64,000 nt of DNA from positions 310,001 to 374,000 of the forward strand of contig JAPFFF010000003.1 in the NCBI GenBank assembly GCA_039105265.1, in the 5' to 3' direction. Shown piece by piece: positions 27,801-36,564 of the stretch (positions within the stretch are counted from its first letter, which is position 1; every line of letters begins with the position of its first letter). The stretch is from Tritrichomonas musculus (lineage: Eukaryota > Parabasalia > Tritrichomonadida > Tritrichomonadidae). A program made the translations under genes and the position numbers. The notes under the pieces are model-generated. The model worked only from the letters and a program-made list of their open reading frames with translations. It ran no database searches and had not been told where the DNA came from.

Positions 27801-29336
27801 TCATTCTTGCCACTTTTTCCCGTATTCGTAAACAATTGAGAGATACTTTTCGTATTTAGTTAGCATCTTTCTTTTTCTCTTTTCAACTTCATCTCTTTTC
27901 TTATCTAAGTCGAACGAGAGTTGATTAATTTCATTAAGAGTGCAAGGCATGAAATGATTTGCATTTTTATAAATGACATTTACATTTTCATTATGATAAA
28001 TAGCAGTATAGTTATTATTAACTTTCTGGCATTTTTGTCTATCATTTAATTCAAAAATTCTATTTTGATATTTTTCATTTGTCTTTCTCAATTTGTGAAT
28101 TTCCCTTTTCAATAATTTTATGTCATTTTGAACGACATTTAATTCATCTGAAATTTTTGTGATATTTTCTTCTCTTTGATTTTTATTTTGAATTAATTTA
28201 ACAGGAAAATCTGGTAAGTAAATATTTTCTCCAATTTGATTATTTTCTTCTCTTTGAATTGTTTGCTGAATGTTGCCGAATGTTTGAAGTAAAATTTGAG
28301 TCTCTATTTGGCCTCTACGGAATTCTTTGTCTTTTTTAATCTGCTTATCTTTTAATTTTGACTCAAGTTTATCTAATAAAGATGTAATGATGGCTTCTTT
28401 TTTGTCTCTTTTGCTAATCTTTTTTGATTTCTTTTTGAGATTTGACTCTGCTCGAATTAATCTTTGAAGTTGGCATTCCATTCTTTCTAAACGATTGTTA
28501 GAACGAAGTTTCTTTTCTTTGATAAATTTGAGTTCTGAGGTGAGCTCTTGTCTTGAATTATGAACTTGGCTATATCGTTTAATCATGCTTTGTTCATCAC
28601 GATATTTTGAAACTGGATTATCATAAGCAAGCTTTTTGACTTCATTTCTCTCTTTTGCAAGAAACTTAAATTGATTTTTATATTTGTTTAACATGATTTC
28701 ATGTTGCTTTTTTTCTTTATCAATTTTAAATCTAATTTGGTCAGCTTTATTTTCTATTTTCAATAATTCGGTTTTTGATTGATTAAGATAACTTGTCTTT
28801 GAGTCGATACTTTGAATGCATTTATGAATTTCTTCATCTACACTTGAAATAGCATAAATATATTTCTCAATTTTTTTGGAATTTTTGCGAGCATTGATTC
28901 CAAGAAATTTATTTTGACTTCCAGAATCACTACTATATTCAACCTTTAAATCTTTTCTTATTTTTTGTTCCAATTTTAATGAAATTGGTATTTCATTATT
29001 TGCCATTGTTTTCTTTGATTGAAAATTATTTAATTTTTTTTGAAGATCTGATTGTAATAATAATATTTCATCAGAAGAAAGGCTTTGATTTATATCGTCG
29101 TTTAAACCAATTTTATTTCCATTAGTTTTATTTTTTTGGTTTTTTTCTTTGTATTTTGTACTTTTCAATAAAATATGATTGTTAACCTTGCTAGCATTTG
29201 CGATTGATTGCGGAATATTATCGGAAAAGTTAAAATATGAATTCGAAACAGAAAAGTGTGAATGATCATAATCCTTTTGATCGATTGAAGAATAATCTGA
29301 GCTTGTTAATATGTCAGCTGTGAGTATTGTATTCAT
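27801..29336 (-). CDS. Long coiled-coil protein, unknown
   Basis: 511 residues. The first 150 are Ser/Asn/Lys-rich and likely disordered. From about 155 to 505 the sequence is Lys/Glu/Gln/Leu-rich with heptad spacing typical of long coiled coils (for example LERMECQLQRLIRAESNLKK, then VVQNDIKLLKREIHKLRK). No catalytic motif, signal or membrane segment is seen. Such proteins in trichomonads often belong to the cytoskeleton (costa, pelta-axostyle, basal body), but nothing here identifies which. Adjacent on the same strand is another coiled-coil/low-complexity gene. Confidence 0.75.
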   Translation of the reverse strand: MNTILTADILTSSDYSSIDQKDYDHSHFSVSNSYFNFSDNIPQSIANASKVNNHILLKSTKYKEKNQKNKTNGNKIGLNDDINQSLSSDEILLLQSDLQKKLNNFQSKKTMANNEIPISLKLEQKIRKDLKVEYSSDSGSQNKFLGINARKNSKKIEKYIYAISSVDEEIHKCIQSIDSKTSYLNQSKTELLKIENKADQIRFKIDKEKKQHEIMLNKYKNQFKFLAKERNEVKKLAYDNPVSKYRDEQSMIKRYSQVHNSRQELTSELKFIKEKKLRSNNRLERMECQLQRLIRAESNLKKKSKKISKRDKKEAIITSLLDKLESKLKDKQIKKDKEFRRGQIETQILLQTFGNIQQTIQREENNQIGENIYLPDFPVKLIQNKNQREENITKISDELNVVQNDIKLLKREIHKLRKTNEKYQNRIFELNDRQKCQKVNNNYTAIYHNENVNVIYKNANHFMPCTLNEINQLSFDLDKKRDEVEKRKRKMLTKYEKYLSIVYEYGKKWQE

Positions 29337-29494
29337 TTCATTTTTCTATTCGTTTAGATTTTTTCTGTTGATATATACCCGACCAAATATACTCTTATTT
29401 TTTCATTAATAAAAAAAAAAAATAATAAAGCTTGATTTAATTGCAATATGTTTTATTTAATTTTAAATACTAGATTTTTTTTTTTTTTAATTTT

Positions 29495-31954
29495 TCACTC
29501 TCTAAATTGAGATGGCCTTCGCCTATTACTTGGTCCTTTGCGAGCAGTGTTGGCTTCCTTTTCTTCTTTGCTATTTGTTTTTTCTTCATCTTGTGCATCT
29601 TCATTATTTGTATCAATATTTTGGTTTAATCGTTGTTCTCTTCTAACTCTGTTTCTTTGCTCATAATCAAAATTACCACGAAATGCAATATTACCGAGAA
29701 GGGCCATTCGATTTGTTATTCCTGGTGCTATATTAGTTCTTGTTGTTACATTAGGTCCTGGTGGTGGATTTTGATGGTTAGGTTGAACATCTTGCGTATT
29801 ATTTTGATTATTTTGATAAATTGCTGCTCTATCTTTGATTGAATTTGAAGATGGTTGAGTTTGTTTTGGAACTGCTGGTGGTTTTTCATTTTGATTATTT
29901 TGATAAATTGCTGCTCTATCTTTGATTGAATTTGAAGATGGTTGAGTTTGTTTTGGAACTGCTGGTGGTTTTTCATTTTGATTATTTTGATAAATTGCTG
30001 CTCTATCTTTGATTGAATTTGAAGATGGTTGAGTTTGTTTTGGAACTGCTGGTGGTTTTTCATTTTGAATATTTTGGCTATTTTCTAATTCTTTAATTCT
30101 TTTTTGTTGATTGTTGATTTCATTCTGCTTGTTGTTGATATCTTCTTGTTTAGAATAATTATCTTTTTCTAATTCTTTAATTCGTATTTGTTGATTGTTG
30201 ATATCATTCTGCTTTTTGTTGATATTTTCTTGCTTAGAACAATTATCATTTTCTAATTCTTTAATTAACTTCTGTTGATTGCTGATTTGATTCTGCTGGT
30301 TGTTGATTTTTTCTTGTTTAGAGTTATTTTCTTTTTCAAGACATTCAATTCGTTGTTGTTTAGAATTGATTTCATTATCTTTATCATTGAGTTTTTTTGT
30401 TAATTCTTCAATTCTTTCTAAGAGTTTTCTATTTTCTTCTTTCTCTTTTGAGAGGTTTCGCTCATTTTCATCATTCTTATTTTTGAGTTCTTGGATTCGC
30501 TTTTCATTTTGAGATTCATGTTCTAATGCCTCGTGATTTAATTGAGTTTCCTTTGTTTGTAATGATTTTTGTGCAATGCCAAGATTTTTATTAAGTTCAG
30601 ATATTTCATCATTCTTTTTCTGCATTTCCTCTCTGAGCTCATCTATTTGTTTTTGTTTAGAATTGATATCATCCTGCATATCATTATTTTCTTTCTTTAT
30701 TGCTTCGATTGTTTGATTTAACGAATCGATATCTTTTTGCTTATCATCACTTTTTTGTACAAGTTCATCTATTCTTTGCTGTTTGGCATTAATATCATCC
30801 TGCATATTATTGTTATCAATTTCAAGTTTTTTAAGCATTAATAATATTTCATTATTATTAATATTTGAACTTTCTTCCTTATCATCTTTATTTTCAGTAA
30901 TTTCAAGGACATCAGAATGACTTTCATCTTCTTTTTCATCCATTTTGTTTTCATTTTTGTCTTCATTATCATCGCTGTCCCAAATATTTTCATCTTTTTC
31001 TTCAGGTTTAGCCAATTTGTCGCTTTTAATGTTCGAACTATCATTTTCATCATTATAGCTATATTCTTTATTGGTATCATCTTTTTCAGTATCACTACTC
31101 TTGATAATATCAATATCATCATTGTTTTTATCAACTTGAATTTCTTTTAAGTTATGACTGGTTTCTTTTTCATGTTTACTATTTTTAGTTTTTGACTTTG
31201 ATTTTGGTCTTTTTGAACATCCATTTTTTTTATTTAGTGATTTATTACATTTTTTTCTAGAATTTGCTTTTCGAGGTTTGCAAGAATTCTTCTTTTCAAT
31301 GTGTTCCTGTTCACTATCGCTTTTAACTTCTTTTTCTTCAATATCTTCATTTTTTTCCTCTTCATCATCATCAATGTTTTCAACTTCTTTTTCAATTTCT
31401 GGTTCTTCTTCTTTTTCTGTTTTCTCTTCTTCTTTTTCTGTTGTCTCTTCTTCTTTTTCTGTTTTCTCTTCTTCTTTTTCTGTTTTCTCTTCTTCTTTTT
31501 CTGTTGTCTCTTCTTCTTCTTTTTCTTCTTCTTTTTCTGTTTTCTCTTTTTCTTCTTCTTTTTCTGTTTTCTCTTTTTCTTCTTCTTCTTCGTTTTGATC
31601 TTTTTCTTCTTCTTTTTCTGTTTTCTCTTTTTCTTCTTCTTTTTCTGTTTTCTCTTTTTCTTCTTCTTTTTCTGTTTTCTCTTTTTCTTCTTCTTCTTCG
31701 TTTTGATCTTCTTCTTCTTCGCAGTTTTTTGAATTAAAAAATCTATCTTCACTTTTTCTATTTGATCTTGCTACATTATTTTGGCATCTGTTTCTTTTTC
31801 CGCCTTTGGCCTTATTTCTACTTCTATGATTGGCTGCTCTTGCTGGTCTCTTTGCATTCCTTTTTTGAGGTTTTGTATTTTTTTGTTTGTGCTGCTGTTC
31901 TTCTTCATTTTGTTCTTCATTTATTTGTTTCAAGTTTTGGTTTCTATTTGTCAT
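29495..31954 (-). CDS. Low-complexity Glu/Lys repeat and coiled-coil protein
   Basis: 819 residues: a basic head (1-60, Arg/Lys/Asn, perhaps nuclear or nucleic-acid-binding), a Glu/Lys repeat block (about 75-200, units of EEEKEKTEK), a basic patch (about 225-270), an acidic region, a Gln/Asn/Lys coiled coil (about 370-630) with repeated SKQ-x-x-I-N-N-x-QN phrases, three copies of a 29-residue Pro-rich unit containing PPAVPKQTQPSSNSIKDRAA (about 632-718), and a basic C-terminus. Proteins of this make-up are often mislabelled 'viral A-type inclusion protein' in trichomonad sets; that label means only coiled coil. The PxVPKxT and SIKDRAA pieces look like binding motifs repeated for avidity. Function unknown. 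Confidence 0.75.
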   Translation of the reverse strand: MTNRNQNLKQINEEQNEEEQQHKQKNTKPQKRNAKRPARAANHRSRNKAKGGKRNRCQNNVARSNRKSEDRFFNSKNCEEEEDQNEEEEEKEKTEKEEEKEKTEKEEEKEKTEKEEEKDQNEEEEEKEKTEKEEEKEKTEKEEEKEEEETTEKEEEKTEKEEEKTEKEEETTEKEEEKTEKEEEPEIEKEVENIDDDEEEKNEDIEEKEVKSDSEQEHIEKKNSCKPRKANSRKKCNKSLNKKNGCSKRPKSKSKTKNSKHEKETSHNLKEIQVDKNNDDIDIIKSSDTEKDDTNKEYSYNDENDSSNIKSDKLAKPEEKDENIWDSDDNEDKNENKMDEKEDESHSDVLEITENKDDKEESSNINNNEILLMLKKLEIDNNNMQDDINAKQQRIDELVQKSDDKQKDIDSLNQTIEAIKKENNDMQDDINSKQKQIDELREEMQKKNDEISELNKNLGIAQKSLQTKETQLNHEALEHESQNEKRIQELKNKNDENERNLSKEKEENRKLLERIEELTKKLNDKDNEINSKQQRIECLEKENNSKQEKINNQQNQISNQQKLIKELENDNCSKQENINKKQNDINNQQIRIKELEKDNYSKQEDINNKQNEINNQQKRIKELENSQNIQNEKPPAVPKQTQPSSNSIKDRAAIYQNNQNEKPPAVPKQTQPSSNSIKDRAAIYQNNQNEKPPAVPKQTQPSSNSIKDRAAIYQNNQNNTQDVQPNHQNPPPGPNVTTRTNIAPGITNRMALLGNIAFRGNFDYEQRNRVRREQRLNQNIDTNNEDAQDEEKTNSKEEKEANTARKGPSNRRRPSQFRE
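29804..30071. repeat. Three identical 87-bp tandem repeats inside a gene
   Basis: Units begin at 29811, 29898 and 29985 and are 87 bases apart, which is 29 codons, so the frame is kept. By eye the three copies are identical apart from the last few bases of the third. Identity at synonymous positions implies a very recent duplication or ongoing homogenisation. Confidence 0.9.
31390..31720. repeat. Glu/Lys-coding microsatellite block
   Basis: On the plus strand the sequence is almost pure pyrimidine: repeated TTCTTCTTTTTCTGTT words, coding EEEKEKTEK units on the minus strand. All three minus-strand frames and several plus-strand frames are open through it, which produces spurious overlapping frames. 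Confidence 0.85.
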
Positions 31955-32733
31955 CCTAGAATTAAAAAAATGTGAATATAAAAAAATGAGATGAATTATT
32001 CAAAATATTTTGAATGAAAATAGAATGGAAAATTTGATGTTGTATTTCTGCCATAATTTTTTTCCAGTGAACTTTTCAAATTTTGAATGCTGTCAAATAT
32101 ATCTAAAGAAACAAAAAAGAAGATTTAAAATACAGTCAATTAAGGAAAACGTTGTATATTCTCATTGAAAATAAATCAGTTCAAAGAAAGTCATTAATTT
32201 TCCAAATGACTTCATTCCTGTGTTTTGAAATTTGAATGATTAGTTGGCCACAGGAATGAATTAATTGATTTTTGATATATTCTAAATCTTGATTTATTTT
32301 TAATACAGTACAGTAACAAAAATGGACAATGATTCAAAAAATGGAAAATCGGACTTTTTGATAAAAAAAAAAGATAAAACAAACAATAAAAATTGAAATG
32401 AAACTTTCAAAAAATTAGATTTTTCATTTTTTTATTCTCAAAAAAATTCGATAGATTCCAAAATGCAGATTTTTCATTCAATTTTTTTTCAATTGAAAAA
32501 AGTACAAAATTTTGGAAAATCGCATTCAATTTTTTTTTCCCGACGGTTTAATAGAAAATGGCATGAGGATAAAAAAAATAAAAAAGTTACTTAAAAACCT
32601 GATTATTTTTATTAAAACTTTAAAAATACCTTTTTTTGTGACGGAACACTATTCGGATAAACTTAATTATCAGAATAGTATAAATTTGTTCATTTTTGTC
32701 TAATAAATGATAGAGCTAGTATTAATAAAATTA
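31955..32733. other. Intergenic stretch before the transposon nest
   Basis: Nearly 780 bases without a supported gene. It contains a perfect 12-bp inverted repeat (TTCATTCCTGTG at 32211-32222 and its complement at 32249-32260, 26-base spacer). A 63-codon open frame near 32512 has no family features. Confidence 0.55.
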
Positions 32734-32831
32734 TAGGGCTAGCATAAGCTTGTAAATTTGGTGAAATAAACGTTTTTTGGGTTTTAAAAATCACCAAATG
32801 TAACCATATTATTGTCAAATAAATTTTATTA

Positions 32832-34593
32832 CAGTCTTTTCGGTTTGATAGTAGAAAAATTCAATTTGATAGTGGAAAAATTCATTTTGATAGTGGAAAA
32901 ATTCATTTTGATAGTGGAAAAATTCAATTTGATAGTGGAAAAGTTCATTTTGATAGTGGAAAAATTCATTTTGATAGTGGAAAAATTCAATTTGATAGTG
33001 GAAAAGTTCATTTTGATAGTGGAAAAGTTCATTTTGATAGTGGAAAAATCGTAAACAAACAATAATTTGTTATAATTTATTGTTTTTTAGAATGATTAAT
33101 ACATATATATTATATTTATTACATTCATTAATCAGATAAACAATTAATAAAATGATAATCAGAAAAAAAAATTTGTTCCATTAAGCATTTATTCTATAAT
33201 TATAATATGATATATATTTATTTCTTTTAATATATAAAATAAATAAAATTATTAATTAAATCAATTTTTAATATAGATATTTGCGTTTTATTTTTTTCCT
33301 ATGACAAATGAAATGAAAAATTTTTTCAATTTTTTAAAATTGAACACATGAAAAAATCATGATTAGTGATCCATTAAATGAATCTTCACCAAAAATAGCT
33401 TGGGAATTAATGATAAAATAATGAGAATATATGCTTGAATTCTTCGCCAAAGTGTTTGACAATGAAGATATTTAAAGATTATCTTTAATAAGTAAAAACA
33501 AAGATGGTAGATTTGAATAAATTACACATAAATCAAATATTATTATATAATCTAATATTTATGTATCAAACATAAAAAAATATCTTTTGTTTTTTAAGAA
33601 TATAAAACCTTTTGTTAAATTTGAAATTGTGAAGTTATTTGAAAAAGTTGGTATTTTTTATTTTTTCAAAGGACTTAGCTCTCAAATTTTTTTTTTTAAA
33701 AATTAATGAATTGAGAAACATTTTAGTGTAATTTTTGAAAACTGCTTATTTATTGGCGTTATTTAACCATTTCGCGTTGTCTTTATGAATGTAATGAGTT
33801 TATTGATAAATCTTTGATCGTTAAAACTATTAAAGATCTTTTCATCAACATAAGTTTTAGTTAAGCATTCATTTGTATTTTGATTGCTTCGATTTAAACG
33901 AATCTTCGATTTTTAAAACAATTAAAACATTGTTCAAATTCTGAAAAAATTGTTGAAAATTGCGAGACAAGTTGCAGTACCTAAATAACTAGACTATAAA
34001 ATGAGCTAATATTTTCTTATCAAGCTTTCATATTTATTGAAAATTGAAATGTTGAAAAGAAATCAATAATAATGCTGATAACAATGACCATGCCTGACAA
34101 GTATCATCAAAGTACATCATGCTATTTTGGGATATACCTTAAATGTCGGAGACATTTACTTCCTCGAAGAGATTGCTATCCAATTTTAACAAACTAATGG
34201 ATAAAGAACTTTTTCATTTCATTTGTCATAGGAAAAAAATAAAACGCAAATATCTATATTAAAAATTGATTTAATTAATAATTTTATTTATTTTATATAT
34301 TAAAAGAAATAAATATATATCATATTATAATTATAGAATAAATGCTTAATGGAACAAATTTTTTTTTCTGATTTTCATTTTATTAATTGTTTATCTGATT
34401 AATGAATGTAATAAATATAATATATATGTATTAATCATTCTAAAAAACAATAAATTATAACAAATTATTGTTTGTTTACGATTTTTCCACTATCAAAATG
34501 AACTTTTCCACTATCAAAATGAATTTTTCCACTATCAAAATGAACTTTTCCACTATCAAATTGAATTTTTCCACTATCAAACCGAAAAGACTG
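32832..34593. mobile_element. 1.76-kb mariner-like non-autonomous element with iterated terminal repeats
   Basis: Ends CAGTCTTTTCGGTTTGATAG and complement, flanked by TA (32830-32831 and 34594-34595). The uninterrupted right arm of the host element shows a single TTTTATTAATAAAA at the same place, confirming the empty site. Terminal repeats of about 400-500 bases begin with a tandem array of a 20-21-bp unit containing TTTGATAGTGGAAAA: about eleven units on the left, five on the right. TA duplication and CAGT termini fit Tc1/mariner. The 33330-34200 interior shows only short broken frames (for example ISDPLNESSPKIAWELMIK) and no DDE transposase. Confidence 0.85.
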
Positions 34594-34982
34594 TAATAAA
34601 ATTCAGTTTTATCAAAAGTCATAAACCATTGAATTATTTGAAAGAGGAATTAAATGAGTTTTATCAAAAGTCATATTAATAATCGATAAGATTTTCTCAG
34701 TAAAAAAATGTTATTTTTTGAATATTACAAAATAATTGTATGATTTGTATAATATATCATATAAAATAATAATAAAAAGCTCATTTATATTGACGATGAA
34801 AAGCCAAATAACCGATTTCACCAAAAGCCCAGGTCTTGGGCTTTTGGCGGCAGCATTCAATTTTGAATAGTTTACATATATTTTGGAGATCACCAAAACG
34901 GTTTTTTTGGCGATGGTGATTTGTAAAGCTTTCAAAATATCATATATAAAATTAAAAAAAAAAAAAATAAGATATAAATATA

Positions 34983-35276
34983 ACGTTTATAATTTTTTTC
35001 AAGAATTTTAATTTTATTCCAGGATAACCGTTTTTTAATAATAAAATTTCAATAAGCTCATATAAAAAGTTCGTATTTTTTTAAAAAATTTGTGATTTTT
35101 TCCTTACCTTTTTTATTCAAATTTTTCCTTCTCAATTATAATCCCAGGATGATTGATCGTTTTTAATTCAATTTTTGAATTATATTTTGGTTGATAATCG
35201 ACATGGTTAAATATTAAACCATCTTAAACGGTTATCCTGGAATTAAATAAACATCCTAGAATTAAATGACAAACGT
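34983..35276. mobile_element. 294-bp MITE with TA duplication
   Basis: Begins ACGTTTATAA and ends GACAAACGT, TA on both sides. Subterminal inverted copies of TTCCAGGATAACCGTTT lie about 40 bases in. The opposite arm of the host element runs straight through the site, so this insertion postdates the host element. No coding capacity. Confidence 0.8.
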
Positions 35277-35340
35277 TATAATAAAATCAATAAAAGCATT
35301 TTTTCAATTGAAAATATTTTTTTTTTCATTTATATTTTAA

Positions 35341-35580
35341 GGTACAAATCCAGTACGTTACGTAACCGCCATTTTTTTTGACACTTTATAAGAAAAAATC
35401 GACATGTTATCTAAAAAATCGAATATCTGACTATTTTTTACATAACATGTCATTGAATTAAGAAAAATGTAAAATAAATGTCAAAAACACACCTTGTCAA
35501 TTTAAACTTTTTCAAAGACCCCCATCTATTCAAATAATAAACGTTCTCACTTACAAAAAATAACGTACTGGATTTGTACC
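35341..35580. mobile_element. 240-bp MITE flanked by TTAA
   Basis: Terminal repeats GGTACAAATCCAGTACGTTA and complement. TTAA is present on both sides (35337-35340, 35581-35584) and once in the uninterrupted opposite arm. TTAA duplication would fit piggyBac-like or Kolobok-like transposases; a TA duplication with termini AGGTAC fits equally well. No coding capacity. Confidence 0.8.
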
Positions 35581-35596
35581 TTAAATAAAGAAAAAG

Positions 35597-36547
35597 AAAA
35601 GGGTTCGACCTTTGGCGGTTATCAAATTCTAAAATTATAAAAAATTAATAATAAATAATATTGGCATTATCAATAACATGATGCAATTTTAAATATGAAG
35701 CCGATTCTATTAGCCAAAATAGAGATATTTCACTAAAAAAAATGAAAACAGAAAAAGTTTAACTTTTGAGATGAGAAAATATTTTTGAGTTCTTATCTAA
35801 TTTCCACCATTCAAAGAGATTTTGGGAATTTGTAAATATCCAAATATATAAATATTTTATAACTTTCATATCATATATTCTTTTTTCATAATTTTATTTA
35901 CATATTTTAAATTAATTAAAAAGTAATTAATTAAATATCATGTAAGATAAATTTATTTATCATAAATAAAATTGAATTAATACGTTATTATAATTAATTC
36001 TCAATTGTGATATACATATAAACTGAGTAAAAATGTAAATTAATCTTTTATAATAATATATATATAATTTATATTATATATAATAAATATATAATCATTA
36101 ATATGATGATATAACTAATATATTATCCAAATAATAGGTATTTGTTAGTAAATATATTAAATTTTCAAAATTCTGATATTATCAAAATAATTTTTTCAAA
36201 AACTAGTATTTTATTCAATTATTAATTCAAAATTTTTATTTATAAAAAACAATAATTTCTTGAATATCAATAATATAATTTTTTAAAAATTATTATTATA
36301 TTTTAAGTTATATATAAATAATGTAAATAATAAATCATTTAAGAAAAAGCCTCAAATATCATAATAAAAACACTTATTTTAATGATTTATGGAATAAATA
36401 ACAAATATTTTGTTTTTTAAGATATATTAAATGAATAAAGATTTTATCAGATATTGATTTAAGAATTTATTAAATAGAAAGAATATTTAATTTTTAAGAT
36501 ATTATTATTTTTCAATCAAAAAAAATTTGAGAGAGTCGAACCCTTTT
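35597..36547. mobile_element. 951-bp element with 8-bp target duplication
   Basis: Terminal repeats AAAAGGGTTCGAC and complement (13 bp), flanked by perfect AGAAAAAG on each side (35589-35596, 36548-36555). An 8-bp duplication is typical of hAT, P and Merlin superfamilies; the termini do not decide. The interior is very AT-rich with no frame of interest. Confidence 0.75.
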
Positions 36548-36564
36548 AGAAAAAGGATTTATCT

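Noticed and set aside
31234-31752. Several long overlapping frames in the Glu/Lys block
   Set aside because: The pyrimidine-rich microsatellite keeps many frames open; only the minus-strand frame continuous with the 819-residue protein has non-repetitive flanks.
32812-33062. Open frames of 77-80 codons on both strands with VEKFILI / FSTIKMN repeats
   Set aside because: They are translations of the 20-21-bp terminal-repeat units of the mariner-like element, not a protein.
35597-36547. tRNA-derived SINE, because the ends contain GGGTTCGAC like a B-box
   Set aside because: The motif is part of a 13-bp inverted terminal repeat with an 8-bp target duplication, and there is no A-box, tail or cloverleaf.
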